This document shows positions 19,177 to 31,200 of a stretch of 64,000 nucleotides of DNA, piece by piece. Numbering within the stretch: the stretch's first letter is position 1; each line of letters begins with the position of its first letter. Position numbers and translations under genes: made by a program. Origin of the DNA: Sinohyriopsis cumingii (Eukaryota > Mollusca > Bivalvia > Unionida > Unionidae); NCBI GenBank assembly GCA_028554795.2, contig CM068825.1, positions 157,419,053 through 157,483,052 on the forward strand, written 5' to 3'. The notes beneath the pieces were generated by a model, which was not told the origin of the DNA, ran no database searches, and was given only the letters and a program-made list of their open reading frames with translations.

Positions 19177-19417
19177 CAACGTGGTTGAGTAGTCTAAAGC
19201 GCTCTCCGTTACGGATCACTGTCATCTCACCTCTGTCTGCGTGGGTTCGAGTCTCGGATTCAGCCAATGTGGGTATGTGAGAAAGCTTGCCAGTAGCTTC
19301 TCGAGGTCGGTGGTTCTTTCTGGGGATTTCCCGGGTTCTTCCTCCACCATTAATACTGGCCGCCATGTATAGCCTGTCGTGTGCTGAAAAATGGCGATAA
19401 CCCTACAACAACAAAAT
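19177..19417 (+). mobile_element. tRNA-derived SINE, family 1, inside the LINE endonuclease
   Basis: This is a plus-strand copy with a head slightly decayed at the A box (gtggttgagtag) and a good B box (ggttcgagtctc), central domain and 'aaccctacaacaac' end. I could not define a convincing target duplication. Confidence 0.8.
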
Positions 19418-19479
19418 TTGTTTTGTCGTAGAAGCAATATCAAATAACAAAGGTTTCAAACAAGTGGTATATTATTTAT

Positions 19480-20620
19480 ATCAGGGATAGACACATGCAT
19501 GTCAGTCTCAGCAGATACTAATTTGGAGTAAAGAATACTTTAAAAAAAAACAACTATTGGCACTGTCGATCGTAGCAATAGTACACCGCGCCGTCAACAT
19601 ACCCCATAGGATGGACTAAACTGTTCAGAAACAGCACCGCAAGATAGCTCCTGATCGCGGTGGAGTGTCGATATTTAGATCAAAAGTGATGTTTCCTCCC
19701 GAGCTTAGTCTTTAAGATGACAAAATGCAAATATTTTTGGAACCGTGGAATTTTAAATTTGCGGAGATTAAAAGGACATATTTCAATGTTTCATCTTTCA
19801 ACAAATTGATTAGCCGTCTCACCTTTACAAAAAAGGATTTGAAAATAAATAAATAAATAAATAAATAAATAAACTTTATTCAAAGAAGGAAGAAAGAAAA
19901 GAAAGACGATGAGATGAGAAGTGGGACGAACAAGGACAACAACAATTTTCCACAAATAAATAATGCGATTACCATGCATATGTAGAATATTTATTTTTAC
20001 ATAGCAGACAACCAAAAAAATATAAGTTCCCAGTAAGTTTTTGACTGTTTTTAAATTTACTGACTGCAAGGTCTCTTAAGTGTTCATTTATATAAAGTTA
20101 TTAAGTTCACAAACCTTCCTAAGGCATGTTCAGATGAACCAGTCTGCGCGTCTATCAACGATAAGTAGTGGTGGTACATATGTTAAGTCCCACTCTTCCC
20201 TCAATAAATCAAAGAGATAAAGCACTGAATTAAGTATAAGTAGGACAAAGATTATAGAATTATTGCACGTAATGTGGTCGTTCGGTCGGTAAATGTCTCT
20301 GTTATTGTGGCCTATACTACGATATCAGTTCCATAAAACCGTTTCCAAGTTCCTTACAAAATATTAGAGAATAGATCTTGGAAATTGTTTTATTGTCGCA
20401 CAATAAAGTATGGCTGAATAGTGTGAACCAAAATTAGATGTATAGAGGTGGATATGGTTCATTTGAACCTATTCTATTATGTCAAGGTCAAATCCTGACA
20501 ACGTTTAACACCTGAAGCATTGGGATTACGTTAACTACTTATCTGATGTCATTCCCTTTGATAGATACACAAAACTATACACACGTTTTGCTTTGGGTCG
20601 ACAGAAAGAAGGAGTTTGAT
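19480..20620. repeat. Third, partial copy of the aquaporin 3'-flank duplication
   Basis: Blocks at 19490-19810 match 21540-21790 ('tgtcagtctcagc', 'gatcctgatcg', 'gattaaaag', 'attagccg'). Blocks at 20125-20600 match 22440-22920 and 49575-50220 ('cagatgaaccagtctg', 'tatgtcaaggtcaaa', 'acatttaacacc'). An inserted LINE-type tail lies between them. No exons are present. Confidence 0.55.
19845..19970 (-). mobile_element. LINE 3' tail fragment with (AAAT)n
   Basis: On the minus strand a polypyrimidine-rich stretch (fcttt/cttcc blocks) runs through 'gaataaagtttattta' into seven TTTA units (19845-19874). This is the look of a non-LTR element 3' end. It interrupts the duplicated flank described at 19480. 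Confidence 0.35.
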
Positions 20621-21399
20621 ATGACGTACGGATAAGTCGAGGCCGTCAGGCTGACACGTATACATAGACATTAACAATGTTCTTTCCCTGGAATCAAGAA
20701 GAAACACTGATAGAGTTTTGAATTTAGTACAAACCGCATTTCTACGCTTTTTGAAGTATTGTTAACTTTACTGTATAAATGAAATTTCAAAACAAAACTG
20801 GAATTTATAAAACGTTCGGTTCACCGATTCTAAAAATACAAACGAGCGGACAACAAACAAGACAATAAGTAGTTCCAATCTGGGCATGCAATACGGACAA
20901 ATGGACTGAAAAGCTGTATAGAATATTAGATGAAGCATGTAAGATTAAACGGGTATGCAATACATGACGGCATGGATGATATTTAAGAATACAACACATG
21001 ATAATGTACTTCAACACTGTAGACAGGTGCTTTTTGGTGTTTATGTTGCACATATAAACAAAACATGGAAAGCCAATCTGCTGACAATCATGCTGATATT
21101 TTACAATTCTTGGTCGGTCTCACAACCTGCTTTGTTGCATTCGCATCCACTCTCTCACATACACACACATAAAATACAACAAGCACACAAATATATTAAA
21201 GTTTCACGACCGTTCGGTACACATTTTCGGGTACTATTGTATATATCTAGTATAGACAGTATATACTAAATAATTGGTTTTCCCTTATGATGTCATTAAA
21301 AGCTTAATGTGCATTTGTGCAACGGATTATTTAGCAAAATATAAAAATTTTATAGTGTGCAAATTTAGACTTTTGTTTTAACCCAGCATGTTGTAGATT
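20621..21399. other. No recognised gene
   Basis: AT-rich sequence; a 104-codon plus frame at 20955-21269 has no family signature and ordinary composition. I see nothing else. Confidence 0.5.
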
Positions 21400-22088
21400 T
21401 ATATTGGTGAACACTTTCGATGATCTCTTCACAAGAATCTAAAGGTTTTCTTTTTGCGGAGCAGTAACACAAAAGCACTGTCCAACAACAAACTATTCAA
21501 CATGTAAATATCTTAACACAATGGCATAGTCACCATACCATGAATATACACGTGTATGTCAGTCTCAGCTAATGCTAAGTCTGAGTGAAGAATAGTTAAT
21601 TTGATAATTGCTGGCACATATATGGAGGTAATACGATGCTCATCCATGACCCACTTATGGACTCACATGTCCAGCTACAAGATAGGTCCTGATCGTGGGT
21701 ACGACGATGCAGAAAATTTGTGTAGATTAAAAGAGCACATTTTAATGTATCACACTTCACCCAATTAGCCGCTCGTGATACCTGAACAAACCGTATATAA
21801 TGTTGATTCTTAAGCGTAAAAAGAAACTCCCGAAAAAATGACTCAGTCAGCAAATGTCGTTTCGATAAACCAGTATACATGTCGGTAAGAGTTTTCGACG
21901 CGTAAAACCAGGTAAAACATCTTTGAGATGTAAAAAAGGTGACTGTTGTCTCAGACAATGGTTGTGGCAACCGATTTATCTCCATCAAATCTAGTTTGGT
22001 TTCCTGGAAGACTACATTTGCAATTGGTCAAAGTATCATAGCAATACATGTCTTTATCCCGAATCTTGACTTGCGATAATTTAATATG

Positions 22089-22089
<1 letters not shown>

Positions 22090-22124
<35 letters not shown>
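22090..22124. repeat. (AG)n microsatellite
   Basis: About 17 AG units lie next to the tail end of the SINE family 2 fragment at 22125-22265. Confidence 0.9.
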
Positions 22125-22126
<2 letters not shown>

Positions 22127-22265
22127 CGTGTGTATGTGTTTTGGATTTTTAACGTAACTTTAACAATTTTCAGTCGCTATGATGTCTGCAGTGTGACAGT
22201 TTATAGTGATGACCAGCACTTGAGGCATCATTCCGCAGACTATGTAGCATCATGTCCCACTCAGC
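22125..22265 (-). mobile_element. Headless copy of SINE family 2
   Basis: It matches 34800-34945 ('ttggatttttaac', 'ctatgatgt', 'cagtttatagtgatg', 'gcatcat', 'catcatgtcccac'). The tRNA-like head present in the other copy is missing. Confidence 0.6.
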
Positions 22266-22442
22266 AACATTATTAGCAAATATCAAGAAAATACAGTACA
22301 TATTTAAACTATTTATTTTATACAACACACACAACGTATTAATTTCAATTAAGTTAAAACTTTAAATTTTAAATTGCGAATTAGAGCTTTCTGAAATGTA
22401 TATCAAAGTTACCAAGTTAAAAGATCTTCCTATGAAGTTTTC

Positions 22443-22620
22443 AGATGAACCAGTCTGCTTATTTATCATGTAAGATGAACCAGTCTGCATATTTATCATG
22501 TAAAATGAACCAGTCTGCATATTTATCATGTAAGATGAACCAGTCTGAATATTTATCATGTAAGATGAACCAGTCTGCATATTTATCATGTAAAATGAAC
22601 CAGTCTGAATATTTATCACA
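22443..22620. repeat. 30-bp minisatellite, six units
   Basis: The unit 'gatgaaccagtctgcatat' plus 'ttatcatgta' is repeated six times with single-base variants (gcatat/gcttat/gaatat). The same 'cagatgaaccagtctg' core exists once at 20135 and, altered, at 49577, so the array grew from a pre-existing flank sequence. Confidence 0.9.
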
Positions 22621-23984
22621 GACTGCAAAATTAATGCACCCAATCTGATCATATGAATGGTTAATTTGCCTCATGCGATGAGAGCTACGGTAAAAAGTCC
22701 GAAACCACGATTTCAAATTCAAAATAAAAAATCAGATACTAGATCTGGAAAATCGTTTAATTTGATACTTCATGCAAAAGGTGGTCGTTGCTTGTTTGAA
22801 CTAATTTTATTATGTCACTGTCAAATCGTGATAACATTTAACACCCGCCAAAGAGGGCTTGCGGTAACTATTTGTTCAGGGTCACTCTCTTTGACAAATT
22901 ACCATATGGTTTATATTTAATAACAAATTATATGATGATGTGCTTTATAACTGTCAACAGCTGCATATATCTAACGTATATCGCACAGCATGGTAAGCCT
23001 TACGCATATAATTGAAAAAGCACGGATTTTCTTCCATAGAATAGACCTTCAAGGTTTGCAAATGCTATATGGACGGTCTCCTACTATGCATATCTGGTCC
23101 GAAGTGGCAAGCAGTTTTCTAAAAATAAACAAAGAAAATAGGTGTGAAACATGTGTATGCTCAAATATATTCCCCACCCACCCCTAACTCCTCTATCTAG
23201 CTATGACCAATTTAGATCTATGTCTGAGATACATAATCATGTTCCATTTTTCACCTACCCACCCCTTTATTCTATCCTGCCGAAGACGTTAGATTTAGAA
23301 AGGAGAAATTCATATCAGTGGAATCTAACATGCAGTATAGCCTGAAAACAGATGCAGTGAACGCCGAATGACTATGAAAGCAACAATGACAAAAACAGTT
23401 TTGAAAGTTATACGTCATGAATAAAATCCTCGATTTCGTTACTATTTTTAAAGCTGAGTAGAACTGGTTAAATCTCAAATATTATAATTCCGTAAATCTC
23501 TCAAAACTTTATTTTAGAACAAAAATATGTTTTAAGGCAAGAAAACAAGAGCATTTAGACAATGTTTTACTTCTACTTTAGCTAATGCATCAGTTGAGAA
23601 CAATGACTGATCTGAACTATACCATTATATTAGTTTTCAATCCAAACATGCTTTATTTGAGCCTGATAAATTGAACATCCATTCCCTAAACAATTACCGT
23701 TTAGCTTCAGACAATGTCTACAAAAAGAATTAAAATGTGCAAGCATAAAATATAAAGGCATGTTTACTGAACCATGATGACCCCTATAACAAGTCTCCGT
23801 GTCATTTCAAAGAAGTTCAACATATAAATGACGATTCGTGTAGCTTTGTCCGAAACGCAATGATTTGGTTCGCATATGCGGATTAGAATTAGGAGTCTTT
23901 AAAGAAAATAATGCATATATTCATTTGTTGTAGGATTGCCATAGTAAGATGTTTCGTCTTGTGTATTGATAGTTAAATGTATTT

Positions 23985-24120
23985 TTCTAGTAGTATAATT
24001 TTCGCTGAATTTCCGGTCTCCCTATAAAAGGTTATTTTTATAGTAGTATATAATTTTCGCTGCATTCCTGGGTTCCCAATAAAGACTATTTTTGTAGTAG
24101 TATAATTGTCGCTGTTTTCT
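23985..24120. repeat. Three degenerate ~57-bp repeats
   Basis: The core 'tagtagtataattttcgctg' occurs near 23990, 24040 and 24090 with a 'taaa-g-tta-ttttt' connector. Confidence 0.75.
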
Positions 24121-26309
24121 GAAGCCTGAAAACAGCATCAAAAATTTAAGCCACAAAATTACTAGTTATACAGACTTTAAGAAGTGCTTTTCAAACACTC
24201 GTTTCTATGGGTCTTAATCTGTTTGGCAACATCGTAAGCAGAGTAAACTATAATGCATGTGTTGATCCTCCCTGTCTCCCTTCCTCCCTCCCCCCCCCCT
24301 CTTTGAAATAAGTTTGAACTCACAATGATATTAATCATTACAACATTACATAGTTCTGTAGTGCTGATACGGAGCCATCCATCATATACTGTTGATCAAT
24401 TGGTCAAGAAGAACATATGTGTCCTATAAAGCTCTACCAAACGTTGAAAATCTGATGTGATACGGCCGTTTTTAATCTGATCACATGCCCTATAATCACT
24501 TCCAGCTCATAAATACAATAATAAAAAAACAGCATCAACTCCAGCAGCAAATACTTTAGAGCTTTCCAGTGACAGACCCATTGAAATTAATTGCTCTGAT
24601 ACGAACGTTTGGGCTCATTTGGTTTCCTGTAAGCATGTCAGTAACATGTGTCCAATTCCTTATTAAATGAATATGATTATTGATAAATATACAGCATATT
24701 GGTCTATATCTTTTTTGCACCGTTCGTTTGAACCATTGCCCTATAAAATGTGACCAGAATGGGCAAAAATCACATATAGTCAAGTTGAAAAAATCTTCCA
24801 AATCCAGACATCATGGACAGAAATATTACAGCTGAACTCATTATGTTTTCAGTTTGCCAGTAAACGGCATGACGAATGGATAAAATGTTACGAATATTAC
24901 TTCATTGTAAAATAAAGTTCTTTTATATTAGAGACAGACAATTAAAGTTGTCATGTTTCTACCAGTTTTAGATGGTACTAAAGTATTTTCAGGTTCAAAG
25001 AAACAAATCGGTAATAACGCAATATCCCTGGTATAATACTCAACTGGTTCTATTAAACATAAGCTCTTAAAGTCTGATGACAAACTAAATATGGTTCATA
25101 ACAAAAGACAATAGACAAAGACATGAGATTAACCTAAAAGTCCCCCTGAATCATGAATGATGAATTTTACCCCCATATTTAACCTATACGCATAGAAAGA
25201 CGTACATACACATGCTATTAGGCTAACATTTTACAAGTCATCGAAGCTATATATATTTTCCTATGACATGTTTGTTTTCTAGAACCTGTCAACAAATGTA
25301 ATGCTGATCGATTGGAGAAAAAAAATATTCTAAAACTGAACTGCAGCTGTATGTGGAGAATGCTAAATACTTGCAGATATATGCGTGTGACGAAACATTT
25401 AAATGATAGTGACCTAAAATATCATACAGGCACAATTATGTTACCTGTACAAGAAACATACTGTAAAATCAGGACGCTTTAGGGTAATCATCTATCTTAG
25501 GCTCGACTTGCGTAAACTTATCTGATGCAATTCTCTGTTACATCCCACAGTATAGAGAGGGATTTATCGTTTTAAAAATGGTCGCGAATCTATGGAAGAT
25601 ATAATCCACGTCATGGAAGACCGTTGTCTGTGATTGTTGAGCGCTAAGTAGCTGCACTAAAATGGGCAATTAATGATGCTCGATACACAGTGGAGGATAT
25701 TTATATTACCATGGTCATTAGTTCATAAGTTGTTAAAATACCGTAGAGCCTTTGGAAGACACATATAAAATATCAGGTTGACAACTTTGAAAGGTTCAAA
25801 CTTCCTTGCCTTAACCTCAAAGCCTCACCTCGCTTAATAATCGGCCATGAGATGTTCATATATTTACAGCTGCAGAACACATAGTGCTCAGATTGGATTT
25901 AAACTGGATTTTAATCAAATATTACTTGTATTATGCAGAAGATTATTGTTCACTGAATATTAGAGACTAACAATATCAAGCACTTGTTTAAGGTTTTTTT
26001 GCACTAATAACAACTTCCACAAATACAGACGCCATTCATGTTGATGGATCCTCGTTAGTAGATATCTTATTGAAAGGAATGAACAGGCCACCATAACACT
26101 GACAGTTTGTATAAACTCAAAATGGCTTAGAGTCATGACCATAAAGGGAAAGCTTTATTGAAAACGTATGCAAACATTTTAATGCTCATAAGGATTCATG
26201 GAAACCAAACAACATGGCTTACTATCTCTATCGTCAAATTTGATAACAATCCATCGCAATGTTACTTAGTTCATAAAGAAAAAAAATTGAGAAATCAATA
26301 AATTTGTTA

Positions 26310-26517
26310 CAAATACATGGCGGCCAGTATAAATGTTGGAAGAAGAACTAAGGACACCCCCCCCCCCAAATAAACACCAACCCACGAGAAGCTACTGGCA
26401 AGCTTTCTCACGTATCCACATTGGCCGAGCCTGAGACTCGAACCCACGCAGAAAGAAGTGAGAAAGCAGTGATCAGTAACGGTGTAACTGTAGACCACTC
26501 GGCCACTCGGGCCCCCC
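26310..26517 (-). mobile_element. tRNA-derived SINE, family 1
   Basis: Read on minus it has gtggccgagtgg, a B-box-like ggttcgagtctc and the central block to 'actggccgccatgta'. It lacks the 'ggcgttaaacc' end. A C run replaces part of the middle (26358-26366). Confidence 0.75.
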
Positions 26518-28082
26518 TTGACATTGTAGATGTTCATCGAGTTGAAAGAGCAATGCTTAATTATTCTATAGCACAAGTATATGTTGTAACATATATTCAT
26601 ACAAAGATTTGGGACATACGATCATGCAGAACACTACTATAAAGAGCTCAGCTATAGCATTCACAGCTGTTGAAATGATTGCCTTTGCTTTAGCTTGGGA
26701 AACAAAGCTAACAACGAATTATGCACATATTAAAAACTATATCATCATGTTAAAATGTATGATACATATTGTGTAGCAAAAGCCGAGGTAGGGAGGAGAC
26801 GTAGTATTTATTGCACGGTATTCTATTCAGTGACCTAGCATGTAAATAAGGTCTACGAGACAAAGATGTACTACCGGCCGTAGCATAAGCCCTTCGGGTC
26901 TATCACCAGTAGAACTAAAATTCTCAGTTGTAGTCGTTCTGTTTATGTCCACTTTTCCACGATCTAAAATCTCACACGGATAAATAATATCGATTTGATC
27001 ATTGCATCGAAAATATTTAATCGCAAATCGTTTGACAATAATAAACCACGTAGTTTTTACATTAATCTAAACATGCACTGGTTGCTTGGGTAACTCAGTA
27101 GCTCTCTTTGATAAAAAGGAGCCAGTTATAATGTCTAGAAACCGAGTTACTTCAATGCACTTTTTATTTTATAATGAATAGCCAATAAGAGAATAAAACT
27201 GCAAATCTTTTCAAGTGTTCCATCCGAAGAAAATATTAAAAATCTTAGTTTCATTTATATTTTCGGTCAACTGCTATTGCTCGGAATATTCCTTGATTAT
27301 ATTAATGTATTCTGTCTGTTGTGTGCTGTTTCTGCCAAAATAACCGTGTTATTGTCGTACAAAACGCGAATAATGTTCTCGCTTTGTCTGACATCCACAT
27401 AAAATTAAACAACTGTAAATACACAACTTAATTTAAGCATCACTTAATAGTATTGAAATTATTGAACAAAACATGAAACATTTGCCGTTTATATTATTAT
27501 TTAAACGTTGCTACCATCCTGCAGCCTTGCAAACAATGTCAAAATCCAATATATCAGCACAAACTTTCCACTACTGTATCCCATCTATTCAATAAGATCT
27601 TACATAATAAATCGATAATGTATTGTAGAGTAACCCTTGTGAAAGCCAGCTTGGCTGCATTTATTAAATTTGATCCTCGCGTTAAAATCCCAACTAGATA
27701 TTTTATTAGGAATGTGTGAATAATTTTAGAAAACAATTATGGTTTCTTGTTGTTGTTACATTTGCGGAAGAATCAGATGATGACATTCAAGCTCGTTTTA
27801 GTAACTCATTTTACGACTATTAATTTTATCGACCCGTATTGTTTTGACGTTTTTTTTTCCTTCTGGATTTGATCTATGTTTCCTAAAGATGTGTTTATTA
27901 AGCCAGCTGAACATATCAAGTCAATGCTTAAGGATGTTGAGCGGTGAATCACAGCAAGCTATCATGCTGCTGTCATGTTATTATCAGCATCATTTTTATT
28001 ATTGCTTAATAAAATATTTAATTGTAAATTTTGTAAACGTTGGCTTACTATTGGTTAACATTTTTAATTTACCTGATAATTT

Positions 28083-28165
28083 TCAAATGGTAAGTGTCAT
28101 TGCTAAAGCAAACTTGCAAATGGTAAGTGTCATTGTTTAGGACAATTTGCAAATGGTAAGTCTCA
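28083..28165. repeat. Three ~33-bp repeats with AATGGTAAGT core
   Basis: 'caaatggtaagtgtcatt' occurs at about 28085, 28118 and 28151. Each contains a donor-like GGTAAGT on the strand opposite to the gene, so it is unlikely to matter for splicing. Confidence 0.7.
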
Positions 28166-28297
28166 TTCTCTTTGAAGGGGTATATTATTTGTACAAAATT
28201 GTCGTAATGTTAACGTGTACATCTTTCACCCTGAATGGGAGTTTCACTTAATGTCGTTGAAGACTGCTCAAATATAACAAATAAGTTGATGGAAATA

Positions 28298-31200
28298 TCA
28301 CCTGTTCAGAAGACCAGACACAAGTCCTCCAAGGAGCGGTCCCACCCACCATACATAGTGACTGTCGAACGAGTCTGACACTACATCAGACGACACCAAA
28401 GCTGGACCCAGAGCTCTGGCGGGATTCATAGATGTTCCTGTAGTCGAACCCCTACGAGTGAAAGAATAAAGTCGAGTAAGGACGTGATACCGCAGAACTA
28501 GGATAGAAACAAACGTCTGTGATGAACTACTTTGTCTATGTGTATTTCAAAGTTGAGACAGTAGGGCTTCCCAAGTTTTGTATTACAGTTGTGTCTTTTA
28601 TTTATAAAGAGATTGACAAGAAATCGGGGAGGGAGGAATGACCTTAAGTTCGAGTTAGGCCGATTTGTAGAACACAAATGGTCATTAAGAGTGTTTAATT
28701 AATGGTAGGACATTTCCATCATCAGAATGCAGATCATGCCTAAACATTTGTGTCATCACTGGATTAATGATGAAGATTTTCAAATATGTTTGATAAGCAA
28801 TCAAACGTGTTAAAGAATATCGGTGTTTTGAAATGTCTGATTCCTGGATGATAACATAAACCTTAGTTCAGAAGGTATTTGCCTTATGAGTACTATCATT
28901 GTGACGTCATCCAAATACAACGAGTTCATACACACCCTGACATAATGCCCACAGCAACTGCGAACCCGATGGCAAGTGGTGACAGGTTGGTCTTAGTTTT
29001 CCGGTTGACGGCGCTCAAAAGGAAGGTGGACACAAGCAGAGTAGTCAGAACCGCTTCCGCAACGATAGCCCAGCCAGGCTCCACACTGGCAGCCAGAGAG
29101 TGACTACCGCCTTTAATGTTGTTATAGATATTGGGTGGCATCACTTGCTAAAAGTTTTTAAACGTTCGTTAATAACAGGAACAATTCCATCGTTTATGAC
29201 AACACCGACCAACAACAGCCAATATACTCGATGAACGGATGTAACCTGACTTTATGGAAGCACAAATGCCCTAAAGCTTGATATTTATGCGATGTTATGT
29301 ACAGTGTTACGTAAATAAATAGCTCTGCCTTGCTATATTGTTACTGAAAAAAGATTTGACCATGCAAAACCGAAAAGTCAAGTTCAGGCAATGGTAATAG
29401 GTCAGAGAACAAACATAATTATCTTAATAATCGATCTGATTTTGTTGTATGCAGTGATTAAAAGTTCCAAGTTATAAATATATAACTTCATAAAGTTTGC
29501 AAGTATAATTCAAAAATGCGTTCATTTTAAGCTGATCATTGTTTTAGCTTAAAAATATCCATTTGATTTGCTCACTCTAGAATTCCGTCTTACCCTGACT
29601 AATGCCGCACCAAGCAAACCCCCCAGCAACTGAGCAATGAAGTAGCACAGAGCAAGCGTTGGTTCGACGGCTCCAACTAAGGCGACGCCCAGAGTCACTG
29701 CCGGGTTGAAATGACCGCCACTGGAAAATGAAACTGAAGTTTAATCTTTATTAACGAGTCCTAAACCGTAATGCTATTTCGTGGAATAAGAAGTCACGTA
29801 AAAAGAAACATCACGCAAACCATTCGGGGTTAATATAATTAATGGGGCGAGCATTTGTTTCTTAAATATTTGTCGCCAAATATTAAATTCGTTACCACAA
29901 AAGATCTCTCGTTATAATGTCCGACTGGAATTGAGATATTTATGTGCCGTCTTCGTATTTAACTATATTTAGTAAAGCACTTAATTAAGGATCTTGTACA
30001 TACAAAGCTCATGATAGTCCAAGCCTCCTGATTTTTTTCGTGATGATCACGAGAGCGGTGTATGGACTGTCCAATTCAATGCATTTAATGTGCACAGGGC
30101 AAGGAAACCAATTTCGTTGTTTACAGCAACAACTGATACATTAAACAAAGACCCTTTTCTTCCTAAGATGTATCCGAGTCCCCCTTATTGAGAAGACACT
30201 TTTCCTCCTAAGCTGTATTCGAGTCCCTCTTATTGAGATAAGGCAGTTATTAAGCAGTTAAATTTTCTCTCTGTCCGTACGTCCACAAACCAGGAAAATT
30301 ATTCACCTGATTGTTTATATGTACAAGTAATAATCACCAACTTAGCACTGCATTTTAGCAGATATTGAGTTCTTAGAGCTTGCATATAGACCGTCTGTGC
30401 AAACGTGGGTGGGTGTATGACATACTGCCAAATATATAATGTTCTGACCAACACTCATTATCCTGTGGGGCATTATCTACATTAGTCAATGAAACTCACA
30501 ATGGATACAATTGACATACACAATTACGTAGAAGCAGAACTCCTAACTTTTCTCATTAGCACCTTACGCTGTAATTAGTGAGACATAGCGATCCAGACAT
30601 CATTCATCATTTCCTACCGTAGTGATAGGAACTATGTTTTAAAAAGTCATGCTATTTCTACAATCACCTGTACCTAAAGCTGAATGAGCTTATGGTGTGA
30701 TCCTGCTTACGGCGTACACCTTTCAAACATTTATGAATGTATTTTAAACACCATAAACGGTGTCAGCTGTTACTATAAGACAGAAAACGTTTAAACACGT
30801 TTTCACAAAAACGCAACTGAAATGAACCAACACAGATCATTCTGGAATTAACATCCTTTGAATTTATTCAAGAAATACCAACATGCTTCTAAATAATGAC
30901 ACTGTTACTAAAACCAGACAAAAATTAAAATGACATTTCAGAAAACAAAAATCTTAAGAAACTTTGACTCGTCACAACAAAAAGCAAACCTTTATCAAAC
31001 CTTTAAATTATCATTAAAATTACCGTTTTTCTGCGAACACTTTTAATGACTTTTGGAAACCACTTACTGGTATTTTATTACACAAGGCGAAGAATAGAAA
31101 TTCCAATTATGGCCGCCAATAATAAAACGAAAAAGTCCCCCTCTACGTCACAATGGACTAACAAGAGTTAGATCAATACTGTATCAGAGTCTTTCAAAGT

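Larger units (their letters stand above)
21400..28297 (-). repeat. 3' flank of aquaporin gene 1, duplicated at 48870-53225
   Basis: Collinear blocks shared with the gene 2 flank include 21505 with 48887 ('atatct-a-cacaatggcata'), 21945 with 49183 ('gtctca-agac', 'tttcctggaag'), 22780 with 50110 and 27640-28000 with 52640-53000 ('ttgaggatgttgag', 'cacgttattatcag'). The copies are diverged, with many indels and different microsatellites. The stretch carries no other gene that I recognise. Confidence 0.65.

Noticed and set aside
22362-22722. Repeat ORFs on both strands with M-N-Q-S-A-Y or W-F-I-L-H-D units
   Set aside because: They are products of the six-unit 30-bp minisatellite.
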